A stretch of 64,000 nt of DNA from Bradyrhizobium sp. CCGE-LA001 (lineage in GTDB: Bacteria > Pseudomonadota > Alphaproteobacteria > Rhizobiales > Xanthobacteraceae), in assembly GCF_000296215.2 (NCBI RefSeq), contig NZ_CP013949.1, positions 1,915,501 to 1,979,500 of the forward strand. The letters are read 5' to 3'. Under the pieces are notes generated by a model. It did not search any database. It was not told where the DNA came from and saw only the letters and a program-made list of their open reading frames with translations. Numbering within the stretch: position 1 is the first letter of the stretch; each line of letters begins with the position of its first letter. Of this stretch, positions 25,574-35,026 are shown piece by piece. The position numbers and the translations under genes were made by a program.

Positions 25574-28500
25574 TGGCTTCGCTCCCGGCACTGGACAGAA
25601 TGCGAAGCAGTCCGGTCAGCGGCGCGTGCAGCCCCTCAGGCCGGTAGGACAGCTCGTACTCTACGTCGTTGAACGCTTGATCGATCAGGAAGAACCTCAT
25701 CAGGCCTTCGGCGGATTGCGAATCGTCCGGCCACAGCTGCCGGTCGGTCATGGCTTCGCGATAGGCGGACAGGAAGGTCGAGGTCGCGCGCTCGCGCCAC
25801 TCGTCGAGCGCGGCCTCGAGCCGGCCCTGTTCGTCGGGTGCGCCGGTGAGTGCGCGACCGAGCGCTGCATGGACCGAAGCATCGATCGAGTGAATCAGGC
25901 CGGCGACGTCGCGCGCGGCCGGCGCCTTGCGCCGTTTGTCGGCCAGCGGCACATGCGGATTCCCGTCGAAGTCGATGATGAAGATGTCATCCTTCACAAT
26001 CAGAGTTTGCCCGAGCCGGAAGTCGCCATGATGACGGATGATCGACCCACCAATACTGGAAGGCAATAGCGCATTCAGGTGGTCGGGCAAGGTGGCGCGG
26101 GCGTCCATGAGCTGATCGATCAGCGTCCGGTCCGTCTCCCGCAGGCCGTCGCGGATGTCGGCCAGCCGCTCGAAAATCCGCTCGGCGCGCGCCTTGAGGT
26201 CGGACACGAGCCGTTTGACGTATGCCGCTCCGATCGGCTCCGGCGCGAGATCGTCCGGCTTTGCCGCGGCCAGCGCGACATGCAGCTCGCCAAGCCGCCG
26301 GCCGATCTGCGCGATGAAGTGCAGGTATGGCGCCTGCTCCTGGGTCTCGCGCAGCGTTTCGCCCGCCGGCAAGACACGCTGCTCGTCGATATAGCGGTCG
26401 AGATAGCCCGTCGTCACCGTCCAGCCGTCGCCCTGGTTCTCGACATAGGCATGCAGCACGCCGAGCGCGCTGCGTTGCTCGCCCTCGACCAGCTCGACGC
26501 TGCCCAGCAGCGCCGGCGTATTGGCAAAGCGGGCAACTTCCGTGAGATAGTGGCCGATCTCGATCTCGGGACTGATGCCGCTTTCGAGCCGACGATAGAT
26601 CTTGGCAACGTACTGATTGTCGACCAGCGCGGTGCTGTTCGACTGCTCGATCGCGCGGATGCGTTGGGGTTCCTTGACGAGGTAATCGGCGAAGCGGCTC
26701 GTCGCCTTGAATTCCAGCCGCAGATTGTTCTCCTCCACCGCCAGGTTCTGCGACAAGTTGCGCAGGAACAGGCCGATGAAGATCTGCTCGGTTGCGACAT
26801 CGAGCAGCGTGCCTTCGCGCGCGCCCTGACGCACGGCGGCGAGCGCCTTCGGATTGAAGCGTTCGCGATCGAAGCGCACCCACTCGATCTGCAGCGGCAT
26901 CACGTAACGTGTCGCCTGGTCGCCCTGCCTGGTCTCGAAGAATGCGATCCAGGGGCGGTTGTCGCCGATGTCGCAGAACGGCACCGCCGAGGTCAGCGCG
27001 GTCTTGATGTGCTTGGGATTGTGCTCAGGATACCATCGCGTCCGCGACAGGAATCCCGGCAGCACGTCGCGCTCGAACACGCCGCGCTCGCGGGCGAGCG
27101 ACACCCAGTCCGAATTCACCGGCACCACCAGCGTCTCGAATTCCGGCACCGCACGCGGGATCACCGGCTCGGACTTGTCGCGCTCCTGCAGCTGGAACCA
27201 GTAGAAGCCATACGGCCCCAGCGTGATCATGTAGGGCAGCTCGCCGATCGGTGGGAAACGGGTGCGGCCGAGCATTTCCTGTGGGATGCGGTCCTTCCAT
27301 GGCGACAGATCGAGCTCGGTCGCCTGCGCGGCGCGCGACAGATTCGCGACGCAGAGGATCACCTCGTCGCGGTATTGCCGGACATAGGCCAGTACGGCGC
27401 GGTTGGCCGGGCGGATGAAGGTCATGGTGCCGCGGCCGAAGGCGAGCGTCGATTTGCGCACCGAGATCAGCCGCTTGGTGGCGCTGAGCAGCGAGGACAG
27501 GCTGCGCGATTGCGCCTCCACGTTCACCGACTCGTAGCCGTAGACCGGGTCCATGATCAGCGGCGCGTAGAGCCGGGCCGGGTCGCAGCGCGAGAAGCCG
27601 CCGTTGCGGTCCGGGCTCCATTGCATCGGCGTGCGCACGCCGTTGCGGTCGCCGAGATAGATGTTGTCGCCCATCCCGATCTCGTCGCCGTAATAGATGA
27701 TCGGCGTACCGGGGAAGGACAGCAGCAGCGAGTTCATCAACTCGATCTTGCGCCGGTCGTTGTCCATCAGCGGCGCGAGGCGTCTGCGGATGCCGACATT
27801 GATGCGCGCGCGCGGGTCGTTGGCGTAGGTGGTCCAGAGATAGTCGCGCTCGACGTCGGTGACCATCTCCAGCGTGAGCTCGTCATGGTTGCGCAGGAAC
27901 AGCGCCCATTGGCAGCTCGCCGGAATGTCCGGCGTCTGGCGCAGGATGTCGGTGATCGGGAAGCGATCCTCCTGCGCGATCGCCATGTAGATCCGCGGCA
28001 TCAGCGGGAAATGATAGGCCATGTGGCACTCGTCGCCACGGCCGAAATATTCCTGCACGTCCTCCGGCCATTGATTGGCCTCGGCCAGCAGCAGCTTGCC
28101 CTTGGAATAGGCGTCGAGCTCCTGGCGCAGCCGCTTGATGATCGTATGCGTCTCGGGCAGGTTCTCGTTCGAGGTGCCCTCGCGCTCGCACAGATAGGGA
28201 ATGGCGTCGAGACGGAAGCCGTCGACGCCGGCATCCAGCCAGCGCTTCATCACCTGGATGATGGCGCTCACCACGCGCGGATTGTCGAAGTTCAGATCCG
28301 GCTGGTGCGAGAAGAAGCGGTGCCAGTAGAAGGCGCCGGCCTCGGGATCCCAGGTCCAGTTCGACTTCTCCGTGTCGGTGAAGATGATGCGCGTGCCCTG
28401 GTATTTCTGGTCGGTATCGCTCCAGACGTACCAGTTGCGGGCGCTCGAACCCGGATGACTGCGGCGCGCGCGCTTGAACCATTTGTGCTGGTCCGAGGTG

Positions 28501-28859
28501 TGGTTGACCACCAACTCGGTGATGACGCGCAGGCCGCGCTTCTGTGCCTCCTGGATGAAGCGCTTGAAGTCCTTCATCGTCCCGAAATCGGGATTGACCG
28601 CGCCGTAATCGCCGATGTCGTAGCCGTCGTCGCGGCCCGGTGAGGGGTAGAACGGCAGCAGCCACAGCGCGGTGACGCCGAGCTCCTGGAGATAGGGCAG
28701 CTTCTCGGTCAGGCCGGCAAAGTCGCCGATGCCGTCATTGTTGCTGTCGGCAAATGCCTTGACGTGGAGCTGGTAGATGATGGCGTCCTTGTACCAGAGC
28801 TCGTCCACGATCTCGGCAGCCTCGGCTTTCTTGGTGTCGACGGAAGACAGAACATTCAT
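25566..28859 (-). CDS. treS: Trehalose synthase fused to maltokinase (TreS-Mak)
   Basis: The 1097-aa fusion has an N-terminal GH13 trehalose synthase (about 1-550; DGFRLDAIPYL, LLLAEANQWPED, FLRNHDELTLEM) that interconverts trehalose and maltose, and a C-terminal maltokinase domain (about 600-1097) that would phosphorylate maltose to maltose-1-phosphate for GlgE. The kinase motifs are altered: the usual HGDxHLGQ reads HGDFRLGQ (Asp946 kept) and DFEGEP reads DFDGNP (residues 963-968). The TreS half looks intact. It starts 11 nt after the glgE stop and overlaps glgB. Confidence 0.93.
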   Translation of the reverse strand: MNVLSSVDTKKAEAAEIVDELWYKDAIIYQLHVKAFADSNNDGIGDFAGLTEKLPYLQELGVTALWLLPFYPSPGRDDGYDIGDYGAVNPDFGTMKDFKRFIQEAQKRGLRVITELVVNHTSDQHKWFKRARRSHPGSSARNWYVWSDTDQKYQGTRIIFTDTEKSNWTWDPEAGAFYWHRFFSHQPDLNFDNPRVVSAIIQVMKRWLDAGVDGFRLDAIPYLCEREGTSNENLPETHTIIKRLRQELDAYSKGKLLLAEANQWPEDVQEYFGRGDECHMAYHFPLMPRIYMAIAQEDRFPITDILRQTPDIPASCQWALFLRNHDELTLEMVTDVERDYLWTTYANDPRARINVGIRRRLAPLMDNDRRKIELMNSLLLSFPGTPIIYYGDEIGMGDNIYLGDRNGVRTPMQWSPDRNGGFSRCDPARLYAPLIMDPVYGYESVNVEAQSRSLSSLLSATKRLISVRKSTLAFGRGTMTFIRPANRAVLAYVRQYRDEVILCVANLSRAAQATELDLSPWKDRIPQEMLGRTRFPPIGELPYMITLGPYGFYWFQLQERDKSEPVIPRAVPEFETLVVPVNSDWVSLARERGVFERDVLPGFLSRTRWYPEHNPKHIKTALTSAVPFCDIGDNRPWIAFFETRQGDQATRYVMPLQIEWVRFDRERFNPKALAAVRQGAREGTLLDVATEQIFIGLFLRNLSQNLAVEENNLRLEFKATSRFADYLVKEPQRIRAIEQSNSTALVDNQYVAKIYRRLESGISPEIEIGHYLTEVARFANTPALLGSVELVEGEQRSALGVLHAYVENQGDGWTVTTGYLDRYIDEQRVLPAGETLRETQEQAPYLHFIAQIGRRLGELHVALAAAKPDDLAPEPIGAAYVKRLVSDLKARAERIFERLADIRDGLRETDRTLIDQLMDARATLPDHLNALLPSSIGGSIIRHHGDFRLGQTLIVKDDIFIIDFDGNPHVPLADKRRKAPAARDVAGLIHSIDASVHAALGRALTGAPDEQGRLEAALDEWRERATSTFLSAYREAMTDRQLWPDDSQSAEGLMRFFLIDQAFNDVEYELSYRPEGLHAPLTGLLRILSSAGSEANA

Positions 28860-28870
28860 GGCGTGACCCC

Positions 28871-30817
28871 TTACGCCAGGGCGCGGAACAGCAGCGCCGG
28901 ATCGCGCGCGGGATCGATACGCAACCTGATCCCGCCCCATTCGATGCGGGACTGTTCGCCGGTGAGAAGGTTTTCGAGGGCGGTCACATGGTGTCGCCGG
29001 CTGCCGGCGTCAACGGTGACGTCGCCGAGGGGCAGCCAGAATTCGCGCACATGGCGCGACAGGGCGATCACGACGATGACCGTGTTGGCGGGATCGGCGG
29101 CGTGCTTGACGAAGGCGATGGTCTCGCCGTCCTCGGCGCCGAGGAAGCGCAGATTGGCCGTCTGCTGAAGTGCCGCATTTTCGCTGCGGATGCGATTGAG
29201 GGCGGTGATGTACGGCTTGATGTTGCCGGGCTTGTCCCAGTCGCGCTGCTTGATCTGGTACTTCTCGGAATCGAGATATTCCTCACGCCCCGGGACCGCC
29301 TCGTGCTCCAGGAGCTCGAATCCGCCATAAATGCCGTAATTCCCTGACAGCGTCGCGGCCAGTGCGAGGCGCGACTTGAACATCCATTCTTCACCACCCT
29401 GGAGATGGTAGGGCAGCAGGTCGGCCGTGTTGACGAACAGGTTCGGCCGATAGAACTCGCGTTCGGGATAGCGCGTCAGCTCGCCGAGATACTGCTCCAG
29501 CTCCCACCTGTCGGTGCGCCAGGGGAAATAACTGAAGGACTGCGCAAAGCCGAGCTTGGCTAGGCCCTTCATCAGTTTTGGTCGCGCAAAAGTCTTGGAG
29601 AACAGGATCACCTCCGGATGTCGGCGGCGGATGTCGCGGATCAGCCACTCCCAGAACGGAAGCGGCGCGGTGTCGTGATTGTCGATGGCGAAGATGGTCA
29701 CGCCATGATCGATCCAGAACAGCATGGCATCGCGAAACGCGTTCCACAGCCCGGCCCGGTCGACGGAGTTGAAATCGGGAATGACGATGTCGGAATAGGG
29801 GCCGTCCGCCGTCCGCACCGAGCGATTCGGCCGCCATTTGAACCATTCCGGATGCTGCGTCAGCCAGGGATGATCCGGCGAGCATTGCACGGCGAAGTCG
29901 AGCGCCAGCTCGAGGCCATATTCGAGACAGGTTGCGACCAGCGCGCGAAAATCCTCGATCGTGCCCAGCTCGGGATGCAGCGCATCGTGCCCGCCGTCCG
30001 CCGTGCCGATCGCATAGGGCGAGCCGGGATCGCTTTCGCTGGCCACCGGTACATTGTTGCGGCCCTTGCGGCGGGTTTTGCCGATCGGATGGATCGGCGT
30101 GAAATAGAGCACATCGAAGCCCATCGCGGCGATGTCGGGCACGCGGGCGATGCAGTCCCTCAGCGTGCCGTGCTGGCCGGGAATCCGGCTCTGGCTACGC
30201 GGCATCATCTGGTACCAGGCGCCGAAGCGCGCCTTGTCGCGATCGGCGATCAGCGGGAATAAGGGCGAGCGGGTGAGGTCGGGGCGCTGTTGGCTCTCGG
30301 CCATGGCTTGCCCGAGCTCGGTCGCGAGCAGGGGGCCGACGTCGCCGCTCTGAAGATAATCCTCGCACTGCCTGATGATGATCGCTGCTGCGTCTTGCTG
30401 CGTGCCATGCGCCTTGGTCAAGAGGCCGGCGCCTTCGATCGCATCGAGGCTGACGTCGGCGCCGGAGCGCTGCTTGCGCGCGACGCCGTGCGACCAGGTG
30501 GCGAATTCATCGGTCCAGGCTTCGATCGCATAAAAATATTGGCCCGCCTCCATGGGCGTGAATGTCCCCGACCAGCGGTCATTGCCATGATGGGCCATCG
30601 GCTCTCGCTGCCATTCGCGGTCCTGCTCCCGGCGCCACAGCAGCGCGGCGCCGATCACGGCCTCGCCGTCGCGGTAGATGTCGGCCCAAACCTCGATCCG
30701 GTCGCCCGCGATCCGCTTCACGGCAAAGCGGCCGCCATCGATCAAGGGATAGACGTCCTCGATGAGGAAAGCGCTGCCGGCTGCGGCACTTTCGACAGTT
30801 TGAATTGTCTTGTTCAC
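28871..30817 (-). CDS. glgE: GlgE-like maltosyltransferase with altered catalytic residues
   Basis: The roughly 648-aa protein has the GlgE architecture: an N-terminal DUF3416 domain (LIEDVYPLIDGGRFAVKR) and a GH13_3 barrel (YFTPIHPIG, QCSPDHPWL). GlgE transfers maltose from maltose-1-phosphate to alpha-1,4-glucan. In characterised GlgE region II reads FRVDNPHTKP; here it is FAIDNHDTAP, keeping nucleophile Asp379 but losing the invariant Arg (Ala377). The acid/base segment, normally FLxEAFTRP, is LFSKTFARP with Lys408 for Glu. Region IV keeps NTADL. GTG at 30817 is the chosen start; an in-frame upstream extension to 31009 exists. Activity as GlgE is doubtful. Confidence 0.9.
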   Translation of the reverse strand: MNKTIQTVESAAAGSAFLIEDVYPLIDGGRFAVKRIAGDRIEVWADIYRDGEAVIGAALLWRREQDREWQREPMAHHGNDRWSGTFTPMEAGQYFYAIEAWTDEFATWSHGVARKQRSGADVSLDAIEGAGLLTKAHGTQQDAAAIIIRQCEDYLQSGDVGPLLATELGQAMAESQQRPDLTRSPLFPLIADRDKARFGAWYQMMPRSQSRIPGQHGTLRDCIARVPDIAAMGFDVLYFTPIHPIGKTRRKGRNNVPVASESDPGSPYAIGTADGGHDALHPELGTIEDFRALVATCLEYGLELALDFAVQCSPDHPWLTQHPEWFKWRPNRSVRTADGPYSDIVIPDFNSVDRAGLWNAFRDAMLFWIDHGVTIFAIDNHDTAPLPFWEWLIRDIRRRHPEVILFSKTFARPKLMKGLAKLGFAQSFSYFPWRTDRWELEQYLGELTRYPEREFYRPNLFVNTADLLPYHLQGGEEWMFKSRLALAATLSGNYGIYGGFELLEHEAVPGREEYLDSEKYQIKQRDWDKPGNIKPYITALNRIRSENAALQQTANLRFLGAEDGETIAFVKHAADPANTVIVVIALSRHVREFWLPLGDVTVDAGSRRHHVTALENLLTGEQSRIEWGGIRLRIDPARDPALLFRALA

Positions 30818-30850
30818 GGTGATGCCATTGACAAGAAAGCAGGAGCCCGT

Positions 30851-30922
30851 TTCCCTTGGCGGGAACCCACGCTTGGTACCTATATAGAAAGCCGGTTCTG
30901 TGTCATTAGTTCCCTTGGGAAC
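30851..30922. promoter_or_regulatory. Two TTCCC/GGGAA dyads between glgE and malQ
   Basis: TTCCCTTGGCGGGAA (30851-30865) and GTTCCCTTGGGAAC (30909-30922) lie in the 204-nt divergent region. A TATATA sequence sits between them at 30883. Both dyads contain GGAAC, the -35 element of EcfG promoters, on one or both strands. They may be operators or promoter parts for one or both divergent operons. Confidence 0.35.
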
Positions 30923-30943
30923 GGCTGGCGCCGTTGGTGAGTT
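30918..30943 (+). promoter_or_regulatory. EcfG-type promoter motif toward malQ
   Basis: GGAAC (30918-30922), 17 nt, then AGTT (30940-30943) matches the GGAAC-N17-NGTT pattern and lies about 80 nt upstream of the malQ ATG. The -35 part overlaps the second TTCCC/GGGAA dyad. Confidence 0.4.
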
Positions 30944-31021
30944 AGGCCCGACTAACGTCTTCCGCCGCCTCGTGAAAATCGATGCCCCCGGCAAGTGGGT
31001 GGCCTGCAAGCTGCGTGCCGA

Positions 31022-32983
31022 ATGGATCTTTTAGCTCAAGCCCGGATCAAGGGCGTTCAATCCGAATTCGTCGATGCCTTGGGAAAGCTGCGGGTCACTG
31101 ACCCCGTGGCCCTCAAATCCATCCTGGACGCCCTGCCGGAAAAGCGGGTCTACCGCTTCGTCGGGGGGCCGGTCGTGGTGCGCGCCCTCGGGCATCCGCG
31201 TACGGAATTGGCGGCCATCGGCGCGCCGCCGCTGCGATGGACATTGAGCGCAAACGGCAAATCGGTCGCGCAAGGCGAGACGCGCGAGCCCGTGATCGCC
31301 TGGCCTGCCGGCCTGCCGCTCGGCTATCACCGGTTGACGCTCACCGATGCCGAAGGCGTGAGCGAAGACGTGCCGATGATCGTGGCGCCCGAACGCGCCT
31401 TCGGCGGCGATTTCGATCGCGGCTGGCTGCTCGCCGTGCAGCTCTACAGCGTCCGCTCCAACCGCAATTGGGGCATCGGCGATTTCACCGATCTCGCCGA
31501 TCTGGTCCGGCTCGCCAAGCAATTGGGGGCTGACGGCGTCGGCCTCAATCCGTTGCATGTGCTGTTCGACGATTACCCGGCCGATTGCAGCCCCTATTCG
31601 CCGAACAGCCGGCTGTTTCTCAACCCGCTCTATATCGACGTCGAGGCGATCCCGGAATTTTCCGCCGACCTCGTGCCGGATGCCGCCGCGACCGCGGCGC
31701 GCCTGCGCGAGGGCGATCGCGTACCCTATACGGATATGGCGGCGTTGAAATGGCTGGGCCTGCGTGCCGCCTTCAACAGTTTCGTGACGAACGCGAGCGA
31801 GGCACGCCGGCGCGAGTTCGACGCCTTCCGCGCCGCCCGCGCGCCGCTGTTGTCGCGCTTTGCCTGCTTTGAAGTGCTGCGCCATCGTTTCAACGCGCCG
31901 TGGTGGGAATGGCCGGTGGAATGGCAACGGCCAGACGATGCAAAATGCGCCGATCTGCGCAAGGGGCCCGACAAGCGCGAGGTCGAGTTCGTCGAGTTCG
32001 TGCAATGGACGGCCGACAGCCAGTTGCATGCCGCCAAGGAGCTGGCCGGCCAGCTCGGGATGCGGGTCGGGCTCTATCTCGACGTCGCTGTCGGCGTGCA
32101 GTCCAACGGCTTCGATGCCTGGAACGAGCAGATGGCGATCTCCCGTCATCTCGCCGTCGGCGCGCCGCCCGACGTGCTCAACACCGTTGGCCAGGATTGG
32201 GGCCTCGCCGGCTTCAACGCGGGCGGCCTGGAAGCCCAATCCTTCGTGCCGTTCGCCGACATGCTCGCGGCGTCTATGCGCCATGCCGGCGCCATCAGGC
32301 TCGATCACGTGCTCGGCTTGAAGCGGCTTTATCTGGTACCGCGCGGCTTCAAGCCCGACAACGGCGCCTACGTCCAGATGCCGTTCGAGGCGTTGCTGGC
32401 CGCGGTGGCAAGCGAGAGTGCCAGGCATAAGTGCATCGTGATCGGCGAGGATCTCGGCACCGTGCCGGAAGGTTTCCGCGAGACCATGCAGGATTTCGGC
32501 ATCTGGTCCTACCTCGTCATGATGTTCGAGCGCGACGATGCCGGTCGTTTCCGCAACGGCGATCACTACCGGCCCAACGCGCTGGTCACGCTGAACACCC
32601 ATGATCTGTCGACCTATGCCGGCTGGCGCTCCTTCAGCGACCTCAAGATGAAGCTTTCACTCGGGATTGATCCCGGCGAGAGCGAGCAAGCGCGCTGGGA
32701 CGCGCTCGGCATGCTGGACCAGATCCTGCGCCAGAACGGCATCACCGCCAACGACCTTTATTCCGTGCTCGCCTTCCTGTCGCGCACGCCGTCGCGGCTG
32801 CTCGCGGTGTCGATGGAGGATCTGCTCGGCGTGATTGACCAGCCCAATATTCCCGGTACGATCGACGAACATCCGAACTGGCGTCAGCGGCTGCCTGTCG
32901 CGCTCGACGAGATTGCCTCGAAGGTCGATCTCACGGCCTTGAGAGCAGCGACGCGGGAGCGCTCGTTAAACGGCGGGAGTTGA
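31022..32983 (+). CDS. malQ: 4-alpha-glucanotransferase MalQ
   Basis: The 653-aa GH77 enzyme disproportionates maltodextrins. Motifs are WGIGDFTDL, LNPLH near the start of the barrel, IRLDHVLGLKRLY (nucleophile Asp), VIGEDLGTVPEGF (acid Glu) and NTHDLSTYAGW. The N-terminal about 130 residues form the beta-rich extension common in proteobacterial MalQ. The ATG at 31022 was chosen for the family start MDLLAQARIKG. The GH15 gene follows after 30 nt. Confidence 0.95.
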   Translation: MDLLAQARIKGVQSEFVDALGKLRVTDPVALKSILDALPEKRVYRFVGGPVVVRALGHPRTELAAIGAPPLRWTLSANGKSVAQGETREPVIAWPAGLPLGYHRLTLTDAEGVSEDVPMIVAPERAFGGDFDRGWLLAVQLYSVRSNRNWGIGDFTDLADLVRLAKQLGADGVGLNPLHVLFDDYPADCSPYSPNSRLFLNPLYIDVEAIPEFSADLVPDAAATAARLREGDRVPYTDMAALKWLGLRAAFNSFVTNASEARRREFDAFRAARAPLLSRFACFEVLRHRFNAPWWEWPVEWQRPDDAKCADLRKGPDKREVEFVEFVQWTADSQLHAAKELAGQLGMRVGLYLDVAVGVQSNGFDAWNEQMAISRHLAVGAPPDVLNTVGQDWGLAGFNAGGLEAQSFVPFADMLAASMRHAGAIRLDHVLGLKRLYLVPRGFKPDNGAYVQMPFEALLAAVASESARHKCIVIGEDLGTVPEGFRETMQDFGIWSYLVMMFERDDAGRFRNGDHYRPNALVTLNTHDLSTYAGWRSFSDLKMKLSLGIDPGESEQARWDALGMLDQILRQNGITANDLYSVLAFLSRTPSRLLAVSMEDLLGVIDQPNIPGTIDEHPNWRQRLPVALDEIASKVDLTALRAATRERSLNGGS

Positions 32984-33013
32984 TCGACCGGGGTTTTTCA
33001 GGCTGGCAAAGCA

Positions 33014-34816
33014 TTGTCGCAGAAGATCGAAGACTATGCGCTGATCGGCGACTGCGAGACCGCTGCGCTTGTTGGGCGCAACGGCTCCATCGACTGGCTG
33101 TGCTGGCCGGCCTTCGATTCCGATGCCTGCTTTGCCGCGATCCTCGGTAACCCCAAGAATGGCCGCTGGCTGATCGCGCCGCGCGAGGATGTCATCCGCA
33201 TCTCGCGCCGCTATCTCGGCAATACCCTCATCCTCGAGACCCGCTTCGAGACGAAGAGCGGCGCCATAGCGCTGGTCGACTTCATGCCGCCGCGCGGCAA
33301 GGCGTCCGACATCGTGCGCCTGGTTCGTGGCGTCAGCGGCAAGGTCAACATGCGGATGGAGCTCGTCATCCGCTTTGGCTTCGGCATCGATATCCCCTGG
33401 GTGCGGCGGATTGATCATTCGCTCATGGCGATAGCCGGCCAAGACATGACCGTGCTGCGCACGCCTGTCGAGACCCGTGGCGAGGATCTGACCACGGTTG
33501 CCGACTTCGAGGTGAGTGCCGGCGAGACCGTACCCTTCGTGCTCACCTACGGCCCCTCGCATATCGAGCCACCCGCTCCGATAGACCATGAGGTCGCCCT
33601 CCAAGAGACCGAAAAATTCTGGCAGGAGTGGTGCGGTCATTGCACCCGCGACGGTGACTATCAGGATCTCGTGATGCGCTCGCTGATCACGCTGAAGGCG
33701 CTGACCTTTGCCCCGACCGGCGGCATTGTCGCGGCGCCGACAACGTCGCTGCCCGAGAAGCTCGGCGGGAGCAGGAACTGGGACTATCGCTTCTGCTGGC
33801 TGCGCGACGCTACCTTCACATTGCTGGCGCTGATGAACTCGGGCTACACCGAGGAAGCCCTGGCCTGGCACAATTGGCTGCTGCGCGCCGCCGCCGGCTC
33901 GCCTGCGAACATGCAGATCATGTACGGCATCTGGGGCCAGCGCCGCCTGCTGGAATGGGAGGCGGGTTGGCTAGACGGCTATGAGGGCGCGAAGCCCGTG
34001 CGCGTCGGCAATGCCGCGCACGCGCAGCTCCAGCTCGACGTCTATGGCGAACTGATCGACGCCTTCCACCAGTCGCGGATGGCCAAGCTCAAGCTCGATG
34101 ATGAGGCGACATGGGCGCTGGAATGCGCGGTGCTCCAGCATCTCGCCGAGGTCTGGGATCACCCGGACCACGGCATCTGGGAGCGCCGCGGCCAGCCCAA
34201 GCACTACGTCTTTTCCAAGGTGATGACTTGGGTCGCCTTCGATCGCGGCATCAAGAGCGCAGAGACGTTTGGCTTGAAGGCGCCGCTGTTGCACTGGCGC
34301 GCGCTGCGCGAGGCCATTCATCGCGACGTCTGCAACCGGGGATTTGACGCCCAGGAAAATGCCTTCGTCGAGTCCTACGGTTCGAAGATGCTCGATGCCA
34401 GTGTGCTGCTGCTGCCGGCCGTGGGCTTCCTGCCGCCTGATGATCCGCGCATCCGCGGCACCATCGCGGCCGTCGAGACATGCTTGATGCGCGACGGCTT
34501 CGTGCTGCGGCACGATCCGCGCGAGCTGCCTCCCGGCCAGCCGCCGCTCGAAGGCGCCTTCCTGGCCTGCACGCTCTGGCTCGCCGACGCCCATGTGCTG
34601 GCCGGCGATCTCGACAAGGCACAAGTCCTGCTCGATCGCGTGGTGAGCGTTGCGAACGATGTCGGGCTATTGGCGGAGGAATATGATTCCGTCGCACGGC
34701 GCCAGACGGGCAACTTCCCGCAGGCGCTGACCCATATCGCGCTGATCAACACCGCGCACAATCTCTCCGCGGCAAGGCAGGAGAGCGAGAAGCCGGCAGT
34801 GCAGCGGTCGAAGTAG
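33014..34816 (+). CDS. GH15 family glucohydrolase (glucoamylase or trehalase)
   Basis: The 600-aa protein starts at TTG with the GH15 N-terminal signature (IEDYALIGDCETAALVGRNG) and beta-sandwich, then the (alpha/alpha)6 barrel with RNWDYRFCWLRDATFTL. The general acid is likely Glu390 in HGIWERRG and the base Glu555 or Glu556 in LLAEEYD. Bacterial GH15 proteins of this form are glucoamylases, glucodextranases or trehalases; the sequence alone does not decide. There is no signal peptide, so it acts in the cytoplasm on glucan or trehalose from this locus. Confidence 0.9.
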   Translation: MSQKIEDYALIGDCETAALVGRNGSIDWLCWPAFDSDACFAAILGNPKNGRWLIAPREDVIRISRRYLGNTLILETRFETKSGAIALVDFMPPRGKASDIVRLVRGVSGKVNMRMELVIRFGFGIDIPWVRRIDHSLMAIAGQDMTVLRTPVETRGEDLTTVADFEVSAGETVPFVLTYGPSHIEPPAPIDHEVALQETEKFWQEWCGHCTRDGDYQDLVMRSLITLKALTFAPTGGIVAAPTTSLPEKLGGSRNWDYRFCWLRDATFTLLALMNSGYTEEALAWHNWLLRAAAGSPANMQIMYGIWGQRRLLEWEAGWLDGYEGAKPVRVGNAAHAQLQLDVYGELIDAFHQSRMAKLKLDDEATWALECAVLQHLAEVWDHPDHGIWERRGQPKHYVFSKVMTWVAFDRGIKSAETFGLKAPLLHWRALREAIHRDVCNRGFDAQENAFVESYGSKMLDASVLLLPAVGFLPPDDPRIRGTIAAVETCLMRDGFVLRHDPRELPPGQPPLEGAFLACTLWLADAHVLAGDLDKAQVLLDRVVSVANDVGLLAEEYDSVARRQTGNFPQALTHIALINTAHNLSAARQESEKPAVQRSK

Positions 34817-34853
34817 CCATGGCTATCACTACATCTGCGAGAAGGTGCTGCGG

Positions 34854-34957
34854 TCATCCTTCGAGACGCCCGCCGTTGGCGGACCCTCAGGATGAGATCG
34901 CCGGTGCCGCTTAGCCTCACCCTGAGGAGACCGCGAAGCGGTCGTCTCGAAGGACGA
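34854..34957. repeat. Intergenic palindrome, family C, copy 1
   Basis: It begins TCATCCTTCGAGACGCCCGCC and ends GGTCGTCTCGAAGGACGA, with inner arms CCCTCAGGATGAG and CTCACCCTGAGGAG. A second copy lies at 48206-48336. It is placed between the convergent GH15 and HAD phosphatase genes. Confidence 0.85.
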
Positions 34958-35026
34958 GGCGCTTGCTCAGACCGCGCCAAGCTCACATCCGATTGCTCTA
35001 CCCACAACGCGGAGGGAATCGATCGC

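Noticed and set aside
26079..28643. An 854-codon plus-strand frame opposite treS, and similar long frames opposite treY, malQ, spoVR and the GltD-like gene
   Set aside because: All mirror real genes, have low-complexity composition and no start signals of note.
30800..31000. EcfG promoter for the glgE operon on the minus strand
   Set aside because: GGAAC is present, but at 16 or 17 nt the -10 would be GCTT or CTTT, which lacks the conserved GTT.
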